DNA of 64,000 nucleotides from Streptomyces kaniharaensis. GTDB lineage: Bacteria > Actinomycetota > Actinomycetes > Streptomycetales > Streptomycetaceae. The translations under genes and the position numbers were made by a program. A model generated the notes under the pieces. It was not told the DNA's origin. It did not search any database and was given only the letters and a program-made list of their open reading frames with translations. Of the stretch, positions 56,928 through 64,000 are shown piece by piece. The stretch spans positions 186,001 to 250,000 of the forward strand of contig NZ_WBOF01000003.1 in the NCBI RefSeq assembly GCF_009569385.1. Direction: 5' to 3'. The stretch's first letter is position 1. Every line of letters starts with the position of its first letter.

Positions 56928-57935
56928 ATGGCCGACATCACCAGGCGGTTCGGGCTGCGTCACCTGCGCGCCGTGCCCACCGCGCACATCCGGCACCTGC
57001 GACGCGGCCGGGTCGCCCACGACGGGGCGGGGCTGGCGTTCTGGTTCCGGCCGCTCACCGCGGCGATCTCCGAGGTGCCGGTGGACGACCGGGAACTCTC
57101 GATGCTGTTCCACGCCCGCACCTCGGACTTCCAGGACGTCACCGTCCAGGCCACGCTCACGTACCGGATCACCGAGCCCGCGACCGCCACCACCCGCGTC
57201 GACTTCGGCATCGACCCGGACACCGGCGCCTGGCGCGCGGCACCGCTGGACCAGCTCGCCACGCTGCTCACCGAGACCGCCCAGCAGCACGCGCTCGGCC
57301 TGCTCGCCCGCACCCCGCTCGCCACCGCACTGGCGGACGGCGTGAACGCGGTGCGCGAGCAGATGGCGAACGGGCTGGCCGGCGAGCCACGGATCACGGA
57401 AACGGGGCTCGCCGTGATTGCCGTGCGGGTGGTGGCGCTGCGGCCCGAGCCGGAGGTGGAGCGGGCGCTGCGCACCCCGGCCCGCGAGCTGGTGCAGCAG
57501 CATGCCGACCGGGCGACGTTCGAGCGCCGCGCGGTCGCCGTCGAGCACGAGCGCGGCATCGCCGAGAACGAGCTCGCCAACCGCATCGAACTCGCCCGCC
57601 GCGAGGAGCAGTTGCTCGCCCAGCAGGGCGCCAACGGCCGGCTGCAGGCAGAGGAGGAGGCGGTCGCCGACCGGATCCGCACGGACGCCGAGGCGCAGCG
57701 CCGCACCCGGCTGGCCGCCGCCGAGGCCGAGGCCGCGCGAGAGCTGGGTGAGGCGCGGGCGGCTGCGGAGGCAGCATGGCTGAGTGCGCATCAGCAGGCG
57801 GATCCGGCGGTGCTGCGGGCGCTGGCGCTGATGCGGCTGGCCGAGCACCTGCCACGGATCGACAGCGTGACGCTCACCCCGGACGTGCTGACGGGGCTGC
57901 TGGCCCGCCTCGGCGCTCCGGGGGCGGGACGGTGA
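56928..57935 (+). CDS. SPFH/Band-7 domain protein
   Basis: 335 residues from ATG 56928, with AGAAGGGG seven bases upstream; ATG 56925 is the adjacent alternative. It starts with a Band-7 domain ('IRHLRRGRVAHDGAGLAFWF', 'VPVDDRELSMLFHARTSDFQ', 'DVTVQATLTYRITEPATATT') and 'TGLAVIAVRVVALRPEPEVE'. A long charged coiled coil follows (about 180-290, 'ATFERRAVAVEHERGIAENE' onwards). There is no transmembrane anchor, unlike flotillins. SPFH proteins form oligomeric rings or cages, usually at membranes. The gene is translationally coupled (GTGA) to the NAD-kinase-like gene, so the products should act as a pair, perhaps scaffold and effector. Confidence 0.85.
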   Translation: MADITRRFGLRHLRAVPTAHIRHLRRGRVAHDGAGLAFWFRPLTAAISEVPVDDRELSMLFHARTSDFQDVTVQATLTYRITEPATATTRVDFGIDPDTGAWRAAPLDQLATLLTETAQQHALGLLARTPLATALADGVNAVREQMANGLAGEPRITETGLAVIAVRVVALRPEPEVERALRTPARELVQQHADRATFERRAVAVEHERGIAENELANRIELARREEQLLAQQGANGRLQAEEEAVADRIRTDAEAQRRTRLAAAEAEAARELGEARAAAEAAWLSAHQQADPAVLRALALMRLAEHLPRIDSVTLTPDVLTGLLARLGAPGAGR

Positions 57936-58825
57936 CGCTCGCGCCGCGGGTGGTGCTGGTGTACCGGCGCAGCGAGTACGAGGAGCTGGTGGCCCGTCAC
58001 GGGACGCCGGGGCAGGCGGCGTTCTTCCTCGCCTCGCGGGGCCGTTCGGCGGCGGAGGTGGAGGGGCGCCACCGACGGCAGGCGGCGGCGCTGGCCGAGG
58101 CGGCGGCCGCGGTGCCGCTGGACTGGCGGCGCAGCCGGGTGGAGCGGGCGGATCTGCCGCGGTTCCTGTTCGAGCCGGGGGACGTGGTGGCGGTGGTGGG
58201 TCAGGACGGGCTGGTGGCGAACGCCGCCAAGTACCTGGACGGGCAGCCCGTGATCGGTGTGGACGCCGAGCCGGGGCGCAATCCGGGTGTGCTGGTGCGC
58301 CACCGGGTGGATGCGCTGCCGGCGCTGCTGCAGGCGGCCGCCGCGAAAGGCGGGGCCGTGGAGGAACGGACGATGGTCGAGGCGGTCGCGGACGACGGCC
58401 AGCGGCTGCTGGCGCTCAACGAGGTGTACGTCGGGCAGCCGGGCCACCAGACGGCCCGCTACCGGCTGTCAGTGGGTGAGGACGGCGCCGAGGCGCAGGC
58501 GTCGTCCGGGGTGCTGGTGGGCACCGGGACGGGCGCCACCGGGTGGTGCCGCTCGGCGTGGCTGGAGCGCGGCGCCCCGCTGGCACTGCCGGCCCCGGAC
58601 GTCCCGGCGCTGGCCTGGTTCGTGCGCGAGGCGTGGCCGTCGCCGGCCACCGGCACCAGCCGGGTGCACGGACTGCTGGGCGGCGGGCGGCAGTTGGCGC
58701 TGACCGTGGAGTCCGAGCACCTGGTGGCCTTCGGCGACGGCATCGAGACGGACGTCCTGGAACTCGCCTGGGGCCAGAGCGTGCGCGTGGGCGTGGCCGC
58801 GACTCGTCTGCGGCTGCTGGGCTGA
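57932..58825 (+). CDS. NAD-kinase-like protein coupled to Band-7
   Basis: 297 residues from GTG 57932, overlapping the Band-7 gene by 4 bases. It has the NAD kinase fold with altered signature: 'DVVAVVGQDGLVANAAKYL' (GGDGT of NAD kinases becomes GQDGL), 'LLALNEVYVGQPGHQTARY' (NE motif kept), and 'GVLVGTGTGATGW' in place of the STPTGSTAY loop. The second Gly and the Thr of GGDGT are lost, so it may bind a different dinucleotide or have changed activity. The true housekeeping NAD kinase should be elsewhere. It is an operon partner of the Band-7 gene under the promoter at 56866-56914. It is cytoplasmic. Confidence 0.8.
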   Translation: MTLAPRVVLVYRRSEYEELVARHGTPGQAAFFLASRGRSAAEVEGRHRRQAAALAEAAAAVPLDWRRSRVERADLPRFLFEPGDVVAVVGQDGLVANAAKYLDGQPVIGVDAEPGRNPGVLVRHRVDALPALLQAAAAKGGAVEERTMVEAVADDGQRLLALNEVYVGQPGHQTARYRLSVGEDGAEAQASSGVLVGTGTGATGWCRSAWLERGAPLALPAPDVPALAWFVREAWPSPATGTSRVHGLLGGGRQLALTVESEHLVAFGDGIETDVLELAWGQSVRVGVAATRLRLLG

Positions 58826-58927
58826 CGGGCCGGTCGGGGCTACCGATCCGTGACTGATTCGGGCGCGCCCCGGCTCGCCCTACCGTCGGAGGCGACGACA
58901 GCGCAGCGAGCCCAGGGAGCAGCAGAT

Positions 58928-59251
58928 ATGACCGCGTACGCGATCGCCCACGTCCACTCGGTGGAGTTCGGGCCGGACATCGTCGAGTACCTGGAGCGCA
59001 TCGACGCCACCCTGGAACCGTTCGGGGGCCGGTTCCTGGTGCACCGCGGACAGGTGGAAGCCGTCGAGGGCTCCTGGGGGCAGGACGTGATCGTCATCGA
59101 GTTCCCCGACGACGAGCGGGTGCGCGCCTGGTACGACTCCCCCGCATACCGGGAGATCCTGCCGCTGCGCACCCGGCACATGGCCGCCGACGTGGTGTTC
59201 GCCCGCGGGGTGCCGGCGGGCTACCGGGGTGCGGACGCGCTCGCGCATTGA
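58928..59251 (+). CDS. DUF1330 family protein (dimeric alpha-beta barrel)
   Basis: 107 residues from ATG 58928, with GGGAG about ten bases upstream. It has the DUF1330 pattern: 'YAIAHVHSVEFGPDIVEYLE', 'IDATLEPFGGRFLVHRGQVE', 'WGQDVIVIEFPDDERVRAWY' and 'SPAYREILPLRTRHMAADVV'. It is a ferredoxin-like fold related to stress-responsive and EthD-type dimers. The biochemical role is unknown. It is monocistronic and cytoplasmic, and ends in a region closed by a strong hairpin. Confidence 0.88.
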   Translation: MTAYAIAHVHSVEFGPDIVEYLERIDATLEPFGGRFLVHRGQVEAVEGSWGQDVIVIEFPDDERVRAWYDSPAYREILPLRTRHMAADVVFARGVPAGYRGADALAH

Positions 59252-59465
59252 GCGGGCCCGGGATTCAAGGGGATCGCCGAGAGCGTACGGCTGCGGAGGG
59301 TGGCGAGCGTGGTCGGTGATCCCAGGGGCGGGCAGGGTGGTGTCGGCGGTGTGGAGGCGGGCCTCAGGTGTGCGGGCATCTTGAGGAGGAAACGTCAGCA
59401 AACCGTAATGGTCGGGCGATGAGTCGCCCACCCTACGGCCTGAGCGCCGCGCCCGCCCCTGATGC
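59252..59465. other. Intergenic stretch after the DUF1330 gene
   Basis: No supported gene. A small dyad GGGCGA-TGAG-TCGCCC lies at 59414-59429. A minus-strand frame begins at 59431 with an ATG and protein-like composition, but it has no known family and runs into antisense of the DUF1330 gene. I do not annotate it. Confidence 0.4.
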
Positions 59466-59505
59466 GCGGCCGCCCCCTCGCTGTTTCTCGCGAGGGGGCG
59501 GCCGC
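59466..59505. terminator. Strong bidirectional terminator hairpin
   Basis: GCGGCCGCCCCCTCGC (59466-59481) and GCGAGGGGGCGGCCGC (59490-59505) pair perfectly over 16 bp with an eight-base loop TGTTTCTC. It lies between the convergent DUF1330 and PE-PPE hydrolase genes. Confidence 0.85.
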
Positions 59506-59612
59506 GTCCCGGTGGTGGGCGTCAGAGTTGATGTCACAGATGCGGGTGTGGCGCCGCGGCCCGTCCCCCGACCGGGCCGCGACGCCGTTTTCCCCCTTGT
59601 CGGGCGGCCGGG

Positions 59613-60458
59613 TCAGGCCGCCGGGTACCAGACGGTGCCGTTGCCACCGGTGGCGGCGAGGGTGTCGGCGATGACGGTGGCGGGGTAGCGCGGGTGCTGC
59701 GCGAGGAAGCCGCCGAAGGAGTCCAGTGACGTCGCGTCGCAGACGCCGTCGGTCTTGATGCAGAACCGCTGGACCGGCATGCCGCCGGGGAAGTTCTCCG
59801 GGCCGGTGCCCGGGGAGTACGCCACGAACGGGATGAGGGTGCCCTGCGGGACGAGGCGCCAGAAGCCGGTGCCCGGCTGCATCGGGTCGGAGTAGAGCAT
59901 GCCGTCGACCTGCTCGCGGGGCACGGCGGTGCCGTTGTTGGCGATGGTCTGCAGCAGCAGGTCGCCGACCCAGGCACCCTGCGAGTAGCCGGCGATGGTG
60001 AACCGGGCGGTGGGGTCGGCCTTGTATGCGTTCTCCAAGGCGGCCTTGGCGTTCCAGTAGCCCGCGTTGACGCTGTCGCCGAAGCTCGGTGTGAACAGCG
60101 GGGCCGGCATCTCGTTGTGGCTGCCGACGAACGGGCCGCCGCTGGCGGGGTAGCAGACCGGGATCGCGGTGCTGCCGGCGGCGAGGCGCTGGTTGGCGAG
60201 GTCGAAGGTGTAGGTGCACCTGGGCGCGTCCAGGGCCGTCCCGGTGCCGCCGATCTCGATGTAGTAGTGGTGCGGCGCGGCCGTGTCGGCGTGCGCGGCG
60301 GTCGGCACGGCGGCGACGCCGGCCCCCAGCGCCAGCGCCGTCGACGCGAGGACGGCCTTGAGGCGGCGGGCGAACCTGCCCTGCTTCGGCTGCGGCGCGT
60401 TCTCGGCGTTCTCGGTGTTCGGCAGGTTCTGCACGTTCTGAACGTTCTGCGCGGACAT
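59613..60458 (-). CDS. Secreted PE-PPE-type serine hydrolase (cutinase-like fold)
   Basis: 281 residues from ATG 60458. The first 25 residues are odd: a hydrophilic Asn/Gln repeat ('QNVQNVQNLPNTENAENA') encoded by near 9-bp repeats. Next come 'RRLKAVLASTALALGAGVAA' and an 'AHA' cleavage site, so translation may begin early or the tail is an extension of the signal peptide. The catalytic part has 'YYIEIGGTGTALDAPRCTYT', the nucleophile elbow 'IAGYSQGAWVGD', 'MLYSDPMQPGTGFW' with the Asp region, and a late His in 'AQHPRYPAT'. This is the PE-PPE domain pattern of mycobacterial esterases with an alpha/beta-hydrolase fold. It is secreted; the lipid or ester substrate is unknown. Confidence 0.78.
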   Translation of the reverse strand: MSAQNVQNVQNLPNTENAENAPQPKQGRFARRLKAVLASTALALGAGVAAVPTAAHADTAAPHHYYIEIGGTGTALDAPRCTYTFDLANQRLAAGSTAIPVCYPASGGPFVGSHNEMPAPLFTPSFGDSVNAGYWNAKAALENAYKADPTARFTIAGYSQGAWVGDLLLQTIANNGTAVPREQVDGMLYSDPMQPGTGFWRLVPQGTLIPFVAYSPGTGPENFPGGMPVQRFCIKTDGVCDATSLDSFGGFLAQHPRYPATVIADTLAATGGNGTVWYPAA

Positions 60459-60553
60459 TCCGGTCAGCTCCCTCGGGTCGGGGTGAGCGCCGCATCGGGT
60501 ACGGCGACCGGTGCCCATCGTGGAGTTCGCGCCGGTCAGCGGACCAGGTCAGG

Positions 60554-60575
60554 GACCGGCCATATGTGGCCGGTC
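60554..60575 (-). promoter_or_regulatory. 9-bp palindrome upstream of the hydrolase gene
   Basis: GACCGGCCA (60554-60562) and TGGCCGGTC (60567-60575) are exact reverse complements around TATG. It lies about 95 bases upstream of the hydrolase start and 50 bases after the aldo/keto reductase stop. It may be an operator, or the terminator of the upstream gene. Confidence 0.5.
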
Positions 60576-60627
60576 GCCGGAATCCGTGTTCTGCCGGGGA
60601 TCTGACGGGATGGAAAGCGTCGCCGGC

Positions 60628-61611
60628 TCAGGACCAGGGCAGGGCGGCCCGGGTGTGCCAGTAGGTGTCGGCGGGCTCGGCGAGCGGGGTGAGGGCGGCG
60701 AGGTCGGCGGGGGTGAGGTCGAGGGTGGCGGCGGTGAGGTTGGAGGCCAGTTGCCGCTCGGTCGCGGCGCCGGAGAGCACCAGGTCCGCCCAGGGCTGGG
60801 CGGCGGCCGCGGCCAGGGCGAGGGCGTCGCAGGAGGCGGCGGTGCGGGCGGCGAGGGCGCGCAGCGCGGCGGTGTCGGGGCCGGTGGCGTTGCGGTCGGC
60901 GAGGCGGCCGTTGGCCATGGCCTCCTTCACGACCACCAGCCACCCGGCCGCGTTGGCCTCGGCCAGGGCCGGTGCGGCGGAGGGTTCCAGCACGTTCCAG
61001 GTGGCCTGGACGGCCGCGAACAGCGGCCGGCCGTCGACCGTCACCTCCAGGGCGGCGCGGACGGCGGCGGCCTGGGCCGGGCCGCTGGTCGACAGGCCCA
61101 CCCGTACGCCCTCGGCGGCGAGCGCGGCCAGGCGCTCGTGCAGGGCCGGGTCGGTGAGTGCCGGGCTGTCCGGGGTGACGGAGTGCACCAGGTACACGTC
61201 CAGGTGGCGGCCCAGCAGGGCCCTCGTCTCCTTGATCTGACGGTCGAACACCGCGGTCGAGTGCTCTTTCACCTCGTGTGCGGGAACCCCGTCGGTGCGC
61301 CAGTCGGCGGTGTAGGTATAGCCCCACTTGCTGCCCACCACCGTGTCGGCCGCGGCCTCGGGGTGCTCCGTCAGCCACTGCGCGACGAACTCCTCGGCGC
61401 GCCCGTAGGAGCGGGCGGTGTCGAGGTAGCGCACCCCGGCGGCGTGGGCGGCGTCGAGGAGGCGGTAGGTACGCTCGCGCAGTGCCTCGACGGTGCGCTC
61501 GGCGGGTAGGTCGCCGTCGCGCCCGAGGTTGATGTACCCGGGCCGCCCGACGGCGGCCGTGCCCAGGCCGAACTTCGTGATCGCCGGGCCGGTGAAGAAC
61601 GGGTTCGGCAT
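60628..61611 (-). CDS. Aldo/keto reductase
   Basis: 327 residues from ATG 61611. It is a TIM-barrel NADPH-dependent reductase with the full catalytic tetrad: Asp and Tyr in 'VRYLDTARSYGRAEEF', Lys in 'VVGSKWGYTY' and His in 'DVYLVHSVTP'. C-terminal cofactor residues lie in 'ADLVLSGAATERQLASNL'. It resembles the D-threo-aldose-dehydrogenase-like group. It is cytoplasmic and the substrate is not predictable. It is a single gene; upstream lies only a transposase-gene remnant. Confidence 0.88.
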   Translation of the reverse strand: MPNPFFTGPAITKFGLGTAAVGRPGYINLGRDGDLPAERTVEALRERTYRLLDAAHAAGVRYLDTARSYGRAEEFVAQWLTEHPEAAADTVVGSKWGYTYTADWRTDGVPAHEVKEHSTAVFDRQIKETRALLGRHLDVYLVHSVTPDSPALTDPALHERLAALAAEGVRVGLSTSGPAQAAAVRAALEVTVDGRPLFAAVQATWNVLEPSAAPALAEANAAGWLVVVKEAMANGRLADRNATGPDTAALRALAARTAASCDALALAAAAAQPWADLVLSGAATERQLASNLTAATLDLTPADLAALTPLAEPADTYWHTRAALPWS

Positions 61612-61737
61612 GGGGGGGCACTCCTCGGGGTCGGGGTCGGCGCGACGGCGGGAGCAGGGGCGCGTCCCGCTCCCCCGGGACCCTATCCGGCCAGCTGACC
61701 GGGCCCCGACGCCCTGCGGCGCAGGGGCAACGGGGCG

Positions 61738-62045
61738 TCAGGTCCGCCTGCCCGGCGGCCAGGATGTTGCGAGCAGCGTTGAGGTCACGGCCATGGAGGA
61801 CACCGCACGCCGTACAGGTCCACTCGCGGACCGCGAGGGGCTTGGGTCCGTCGCGGTGTCCGCACTCCGAGCAGAGCTGGGAGGACGGGTACGTGCGGTG
61901 CACGATGCCGACGTGGCGCCCGTACCGGGCCGCCTTCTCTTCGAGCAGCCTGCGAAGGTGGCCCATCTGGCGTCGTGGACGCACTTGGCGAGTCGGCCTC
62001 GGGCGAGGCCGCGCACGTTCAGATGGCGAGCCTCAACGGCGGTAG
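61738..62045 (-). pseudogene. TnpB (IS200/IS605 OrfB) remnant with frameshift
   Basis: The minus strand holds the C-terminal third of a TnpB nuclease gene: 'EARHLNVRGLARGRLAKCVH' in one frame, then 'HLRRLLEEKAARYGRHVG', 'YPSSQLCSECGHRDGPK' and 'WTCTACGVLHGRDLNAARN' (the CxxC...CxxC zinc ribbon and the DxNAAxN motif with the last catalytic Asp) in another. The frame break is near 61951-61957, where one base seems lost. The first two RuvC motifs and the N-terminus are absent, and no tnpA or element ends are seen, so the copy is dead. Confidence 0.8.
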
Positions 62046-62125
62046 TACAGGCGGTAGCGGACGAACAGGACGATGCAGGTGATCACGCCGACCGCGCACA
62101 CCGGCGGGCTGAGGCCGAACACCAT
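62033..62125 (-). CDS. Very small membrane protein (30 residues)
   Basis: ATG 62125 opens a 30-codon frame: MVFGLSPP, a single hydrophobic helix 'VCAVGVITCIVLFV', then 'RYRLYYRR' and a stop at 62033. A positive C-terminus after one helix fits a small membrane peptide. GGGCGG upstream is a weak ribosome site. The stop codon sits where similarity to TnpB begins, so the original C-terminus may have been changed by that insertion. Confidence 0.45.
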   Translation of the reverse strand: MVFGLSPPVCAVGVITCIVLFVRYRLYYRR

Positions 62126-62205
62126 GTCGCCGCCCGCGCGCGCTCAACAGCCACCGGGGGAACGGTTCCAGGCCGCTTTCCGGCTCTCGGGCTCAGCCCC
62201 AGAGT

Positions 62206-62238
62206 GCCCCGCCGCGGCCGCTTCGGCCGCGGCGGGGC
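62206..62238 (-). terminator. Perfect terminator hairpin after the bL37-type gene
   Basis: GCCCCGCCGCGGCCG (62206-62220) and CGGCCGCGGCGGGGC (62224-62238) pair over 15 bp around CTT. It lies 15 bases downstream of the small ribosomal protein gene on the minus strand. Confidence 0.8.
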
Positions 62239-62253
62239 CGTCGTCACCGGCTC

Positions 62254-62331
62254 TCAGCACTGAGGGCGGCGGCCGTGGTTGGCCCCGCGCCTGGCCCGCG
62301 CCTTCTTCTTGCGGCGCCGCTTCGATGACAT
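62254..62331 (-). CDS. Small basic ribosomal protein of the bL37 / AURKAIP1-COX24 type
   Basis: 25 residues from ATG 62331 with GGAGAGGAG upstream. The peptide is MSSKRRRKKKARAR, then RGANHGRRPQC. A short Lys/Arg-only helix followed by a conserved ANHG(K/R)RP tail is the signature of the tiny actinobacterial large-subunit protein. It is annotated in databases as an AURKAIP1/COX24-domain protein and named bL37 in mycobacterial ribosomes. It is the shortest well-supported gene in the window. It is monocistronic with its own terminator. Confidence 0.85.
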   Translation of the reverse strand: MSSKRRRKKKARARRGANHGRRPQC

Positions 62332-62432
62332 GGCCACTCCTCTCCTTCCGGGGGCACCCCCTCGTCCCACCGTTCCACACCCCGCCGCCCCCGGCCCGCC
62401 GAGAGCGCCCGCCCCGGTCCTGGGCGGTTCGG

Positions 62433-63764
62433 TCAGGGGACCTCGGAGGGGATCTCGGAGGGGAACCCGGCGACCAGGGCCCCAGCGTGGGGGTTGATCG
62501 CGAGCGCGGTGGTCAGGTCCGCACGCGCGGCGGACGCGTCGCCGAGGGACGTCTGGATCATCGCCCGGTGGTAGTGGTACAGAGCGCTGCGGGTGCCGAG
62601 GGCGAGCGCCTCGTCGGATTCGGCGAGTGCCTCCCGGTCGTGGCCGTTGACGTGCAGGGCCCAGGCGAGGGCGTCGTGGGTGTCGAGGAAGGGCCGGCTG
62701 CGGATGCCGTTCTCGGCGATGGTCAGGGCGAGGGCCTGGTCGCCGTGGTCGGCCTCGAAGAGCGCGGCATCCGCGTCCAGGGCGACACCGTTGTCGGTGA
62801 GGAGCTTCTCCTCCGCCCGGAACAGCTGGTACTGCTGCTCGGCGTCCTGGCTGCGGCCGAGGCGCTGGTAGAGCTCGCCGAGCTGGAGGACGAACTCCGG
62901 TTGCGGGAGGCGTTGGACGGCCAGGGCGAGGTCGGCGACGGCGGCGTCGGTGTCGCCGAGGGCCGCCTCGGCGCGGGCCCTGGCCTGGAGCAGCGGGGTG
63001 TAGGTGGGGGCCGCGGCCAGGCCGTGTTCGGCTTCCTGCAGTGCGGTGGCCGCATCGCCGGTGTTGAGGGCGAGTTCGCCGAGGTAGTAGTGCGCGAAGG
63101 CCTGGTCGGCGGGGCCTGCGGCGTCCTGCAGGGCGCGTTGCATGAGGGTGCGGGCGGTGGTGGTGTCGCCGCGCAGTTCGGCGACGTAGGAGGCGCGGGC
63201 GAGGGAGGGGGTGCCGGGTTTGAGGTCCACCATGTGCTGGACGGCGTCGGCGGCTTCGGGGTAGCGGCCGAGCTGGGTGTAGGCGTCGGCGAGTGTGCCG
63301 TACAGCGTGGAGTTGTACGGGTTGACGGCGATGGCGCGCTGCGCCCAGTCGAGGGCGCGGGTGAATTCGTGGCGGCCGTTGTCGAGGGCTGCCATGGCGC
63401 CCATGGCGGTGAAGTTGTCCTCGCCGTCGAGTTGCAGCGAGCGGTGCAGCACCTCCTCGGCCTTGGGGTAGTAGGTGGGGTCGGCGGTGTTCTTGGCCTG
63501 CTGGACGTAGTCGAGGCCGAGCCTGGCGAGGGCCTGCGCGTCCTCGGGTGTCTCGTGCAGGCGGCGTTGGAGGGCCGCGATGTCGGCGGACAGCGCGTCA
63601 TCTGCGCGGTCGGAAGCGGCGGTTCGGGGCATCGGCGGGGCCGGGTCGGTGCGTTGCGCGGGCCAGGGTGCGAGGCCGAGGCCGCCGGCGAGGAGCAGGG
63701 CGGGCCCCAGGGCGGTGACCACGGCGGCGCGCAGCAGTGTGCGGCGGTGTCCGGGGAGGTTCAA
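62433..63764 (-). CDS. Membrane-anchored tetratricopeptide repeat protein
   Basis: 443 residues from TTG 63764, with GGAG six bases upstream; the start overlaps the sortase gene stop (TTGA). An N-terminal signal or anchor helix ('LLRAAVVTALGPALLLAGGL') is followed by about nine TPR units, for example 'EAQALARLGLDYVQ'-like, 'NPYNSTLYGTLADAYTQLGR', 'QAFAHYYLGELALNTGDAAT' and 'ALYHYHRAMIQTSLGDASAA'. It probably sits on the outer face of the membrane as a protein-binding scaffold. Tight coupling to a sortase suggests a role in surface-protein assembly, but no LPxTG-type signal is seen in it. Confidence 0.82.
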   Translation of the reverse strand: MNLPGHRRTLLRAAVVTALGPALLLAGGLGLAPWPAQRTDPAPPMPRTAASDRADDALSADIAALQRRLHETPEDAQALARLGLDYVQQAKNTADPTYYPKAEEVLHRSLQLDGEDNFTAMGAMAALDNGRHEFTRALDWAQRAIAVNPYNSTLYGTLADAYTQLGRYPEAADAVQHMVDLKPGTPSLARASYVAELRGDTTTARTLMQRALQDAAGPADQAFAHYYLGELALNTGDAATALQEAEHGLAAAPTYTPLLQARARAEAALGDTDAAVADLALAVQRLPQPEFVLQLGELYQRLGRSQDAEQQYQLFRAEEKLLTDNGVALDADAALFEADHGDQALALTIAENGIRSRPFLDTHDALAWALHVNGHDREALAESDEALALGTRSALYHYHRAMIQTSLGDASAARADLTTALAINPHAGALVAGFPSEIPSEVP

Positions 63765-64000
63765 TTGCCGCTCCGGTCGGTCGGGGGTGGTGGGGGTGGG
63801 GGTGGGGTGGACGGCTGCGCGGCGGTGGTGGGTGTGAGCGTGGCGTAGACGACGAGGTTGTCGCGGTACTCGTGGCGCTGCTGGTCGAAGGTGCCGCCGC
63901 AGGTGATGAGGCGCAGCTGCGGGGTGCCGGCGGTGGTGTAGACCTGGTCGTCGGGGAAGTGGTCCTTGTCGTACTGGCGCAGGGCCTTCACGGTGAAGTC
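63761..64000 (-). CDS. C-terminal end of a sortase (5' end outside the window)
   Basis: 79 residues are visible. 'LRLITCGGTFD' carries the catalytic Cys of the (S/T/I)xTC motif and 'RHEYRDNLVVYATL' the expected Arg. A Pro-rich tail with eight consecutive Pro residues ends the protein. The short spacing between Cys and Arg and the GGTFD motif fit class F-type actinobacterial sortases. It overlaps the TPR gene by 4 bases and therefore belongs to the same operon. Confidence 0.82.
   Translation of the reverse strand, partial: DFTVKALRQYDKDHFPDDQVYTTAGTPQLRLITCGGTFDQQRHEYRDNLVVYATLTPTTAAQPSTPPPPPPPPTDRSGN

Noticed and set aside
58880..59431. A minus-strand gene overlapping the DUF1330 gene
   Set aside because: Its first 70 codons look protein-like, but the rest is antisense to a clear DUF1330 gene and no family is recognised.

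Overview
The window is very GC-rich, with strong G/C preference at third codon positions, GTG and TTG starts, twin-arginine and lipoprotein exports, and many secreted hydrolases. It carries a small conserved ribosomal protein gene of the actinobacterial type and a large modular peptide synthetase. Together these point to a streptomycete-like actinomycete (Streptomyces, Kitasatospora or close kin); I cannot name the species. I see no rRNA or tRNA gene and no CRISPR array.

Layout. 1-9.2 kb: end of a beta-propeller protein, a secreted trypsin-like protease, a lipoprotein, a small CBM48 protein, a carboxymuconolactone-decarboxylase-family protein behind a MerR-type promoter, a TAT-exported TolB/amidohydrolase fusion, and a divergent oxidoreductase/TetR pair with three copies of one operator. 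9.2-14.6 kb: two unrecognised cytoplasmic proteins in one operon, then a decayed stretch with two internally deleted genes (an HD-domain protein and a GNAT acetyltransferase) on either side of a lectin with three near-identical repeats. 14.8-20.9 kb: YceI, an orphan Cas3-like helicase-nuclease, and a pcp-DUF979-DUF969 operon with a divergent GntR/FadR regulator.

21.0-43.4 kb is the centrepiece: fifteen genes on the minus strand, mostly overlapping or a few bases apart, reading from an acyl-AMP ligase at 43.4 kb down to a flavin reductase at 21.0 kb. They encode a ligase, a free carrier protein, an acyl-CoA-dehydrogenase-like oxidase, a transglutaminase-like protein, an ectoine-synthase-like cupin, a UbiD-like decarboxylase, and a second tryptophan pathway (TrpD, a TrpF-TrpC fusion, TrpA, TrpB2) that lacks anthranilate synthase. 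A three-module NRPS (A-T-C-A-T-C-A-T-TE), MbtH, an exporter, a luciferase-like monooxygenase and a flavin reductase follow. My reading, which is inference, is that the ligase/carrier/oxidase group makes an unusual aromatic amino acid that replaces anthranilate, that the modified Trp enzymes turn it into a tryptophan analogue, and that the NRPS joins it to Ser and Gly. A LysE exporter and a LuxR regulator lie just beyond the operon start.

45.9-53.9 kb: an FAD-binding protein paired with a PEP-utilising half-enzyme, then a 41-residue peptide with an Asp-Gly site translationally coupled to an isoaspartate-methyltransferase-like gene (a candidate imiditide-like RiPP locus), a gene fragment, a membrane HTH protein and small secreted or unknown proteins. 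54-64 kb: penicillin-acylase family enzyme, a Band-7 protein coupled to an NAD-kinase-like protein under a promoter with two identical operators, a DUF1330 protein, a secreted PE-PPE-type serine hydrolase, an aldo/keto reductase, a TnpB remnant, two very short genes including a ribosomal protein of the bL37 type, a TPR protein and the end of a sortase.
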